From contig NZ_CP072014.1 in the NCBI RefSeq assembly GCF_017603825.1, forward strand, positions 3,844,001 through 3,908,000: a stretch of DNA of 64,000 nt. Reading direction: 5' to 3'. The position numbers and the translations under genes were made by a program. This document shows positions 63,329 through 64,000 of the stretch, piece after piece (the first letter of the stretch is position 1; every line of letters begins with the position of its first letter). The notes beneath the pieces were generated by a model that saw only the letters and a list, made by a program, of their open reading frames with translations, was not told the DNA's origin and did no database searches. The stretch comes from Arthrobacter crystallopoietes. Lineage in GTDB: Bacteria; Actinomycetota; Actinomycetes; Actinomycetales; Micrococcaceae.

Positions 63329-64000
63329 ATGACCTCCAACCCATCCAACAACGGCGACGATCCGAAGGATCCGCTGTCCGAAATGTTTGCCAAGCTTTTC
63401 GGCGCCGAGGGAGCCGGCATGGATCCCGCAGAAATAGCCAAGGCGGCAGGTCTGCCTTCCGATCCCAACGTCCTGGCGCAGATAATGCAGCAGGTCCAAG
63501 CCATGATGAGTGCCGGAAATGAAGGCCCGGTGAACTGGAAGCTGGCCCACGAGAGCGCGCGCAAGGTTGCGGCCTCGGACAGTGACCCGTCGGTTTCTCC
63601 CGCCCAATCCCGCGAGGTGGACGAGGCATTGCGCCTGGCCGAGATGTGGCTCGACCCGGTAACGGATTTCGCCGGCACCGGGCTCATGGGCAGGGCGTGG
63701 TCGCGGGCCGAATGGGTTGAGGCGACATTGCCGACTTGGAAGCGGTTGACCGAACCGGTGGCCAACAGTATTGCTTTCGCCCTTACGAGTGCACTCTCCG
63801 AACAGGTGCCGGAGGACATGAAGGCGATGATGGGCGGGGCCCATTCGATGCTGCAGAACATGGGCGGCGCCCTGTTCGGTATGCAACTGGGACAGGCCGT
63901 CGGCGCTTTGTCCAAGGAGGTTGTCGGCTCCACGGATATCGGCATCCCCCTGGCGGAAGGCAAAATGGCGCTGTTACCTGCCAATGTCAGGGCCTTCGGC
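63329..64000 (+). CDS. zinc-dependent metalloprotease family (DUF2342-type), N-terminal part
   Basis: The first 224 codons of a gene cut by the right edge. DPLSEMFAKLFGAEGAGMDP is followed by GPVNWKLAHESARKVAA, EALRLAEMWLDPVTDFAG and RAWSRAEWVEATLPTWKRL, the N-terminal pattern of the actinobacterial DUF2342 zinc-dependent metalloprotease family. The HExxH zinc site expected further on is outside the window. It is divergent from the Lon-like gene, an arrangement common in actinobacteria. Confidence 0.85.
   Translation, partial: MTSNPSNNGDDPKDPLSEMFAKLFGAEGAGMDPAEIAKAAGLPSDPNVLAQIMQQVQAMMSAGNEGPVNWKLAHESARKVAASDSDPSVSPAQSREVDEALRLAEMWLDPVTDFAGTGLMGRAWSRAEWVEATLPTWKRLTEPVANSIAFALTSALSEQVPEDMKAMMGGAHSMLQNMGGALFGMQLGQAVGALSKEVVGSTDIGIPLAEGKMALLPANVRAFG

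Overview
This is a GC-rich chromosomal window from an actinobacterium, most likely Arthrobacter sensu lato (Micrococcaceae). The evidence is the gene set and order: whiB1 facing pdtaS, mtrA-mtrB-lpqB-comF-hpf-secA, a large NAD-dependent glutamate dehydrogenase, WhiB and UPF0182 families, frequent GTG/TTG starts and ATGA-type overlaps. The whiB1/pdtaS and mtrAB-to-secA blocks are also syntenic in Mycobacterium. I see no rRNA, CRISPR array, insertion sequence or prophage. Both edges cut genes: a glycosyltransferase on the left and a zinc metalloprotease on the right.

Region 1 (1-10.3 kb) is a surface-polysaccharide locus. It has six glycosyltransferases, a DUF2304 membrane protein and a four-enzyme nucleotide-sugar set (UDP-sugar 6-dehydrogenase, acetyltransferase, aminotransferase, Gfo/Idh/MocA oxidoreductase). 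By family, this set matches the Wbp A/D/E/B route to a UDP-2,3-diacetamido uronic acid. Region 2 (10.4-14.8 kb) holds an orphan FHA plus triple-ATPase FtsK/EssC-like protein and a small membrane protein. Region 3 (14.8-21.7 kb) holds whiB1 with a CRP/GlxR-like operator, pdtaS, and the 180-kDa type glutamate dehydrogenase.

Region 4 (21.7-26.4 kb) groups a CpaE-like ATPase, a SAF-domain protein, an excisionase/BldC-like helix-turn-helix regulator, a conserved hypothetical, a LysM membrane protein and an Rv3235-type protein. Its intergenic regions carry TCAAAC-type direct repeats with an exact 10-bp period. Region 5 (26.3-36.4 kb) is secA, a YcaQ-family gene, hpf, comF and lpqB-mtrB-mtrA, all on the minus strand.

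Region 6 (36.6-43.0 kb) is a plus-strand operon: a repeat-bearing membrane protein, DUF4129, DUF4350, MoxR ATPase, DUF58 and DUF4166-like. Region 7 (43.1-53.4 kb) is mainly housekeeping: a MetE-like protein, chorismate mutase, MnmA with its cysteine desulfurase, a ferredoxin-reductase-like flavoprotein, a FolP2-type protein, a RibD-like reductase, a J-domain protein, TrmL, an RskA-like protein and a PIG-L deacetylase. Region 8 (53.6-64 kb) is envelope quality control: HtrA protease, TPM-domain protein, PspA, initiator tRNA-fMet, UPF0182, a Lon-like PDZ protease and the start of a metalloprotease. The Lon-like gene has a structured leader in which a glycine-aptamer-like strand can form a perfect 11-bp helix with the ribosome-binding site; this is the most striking possible new regulator in the window.
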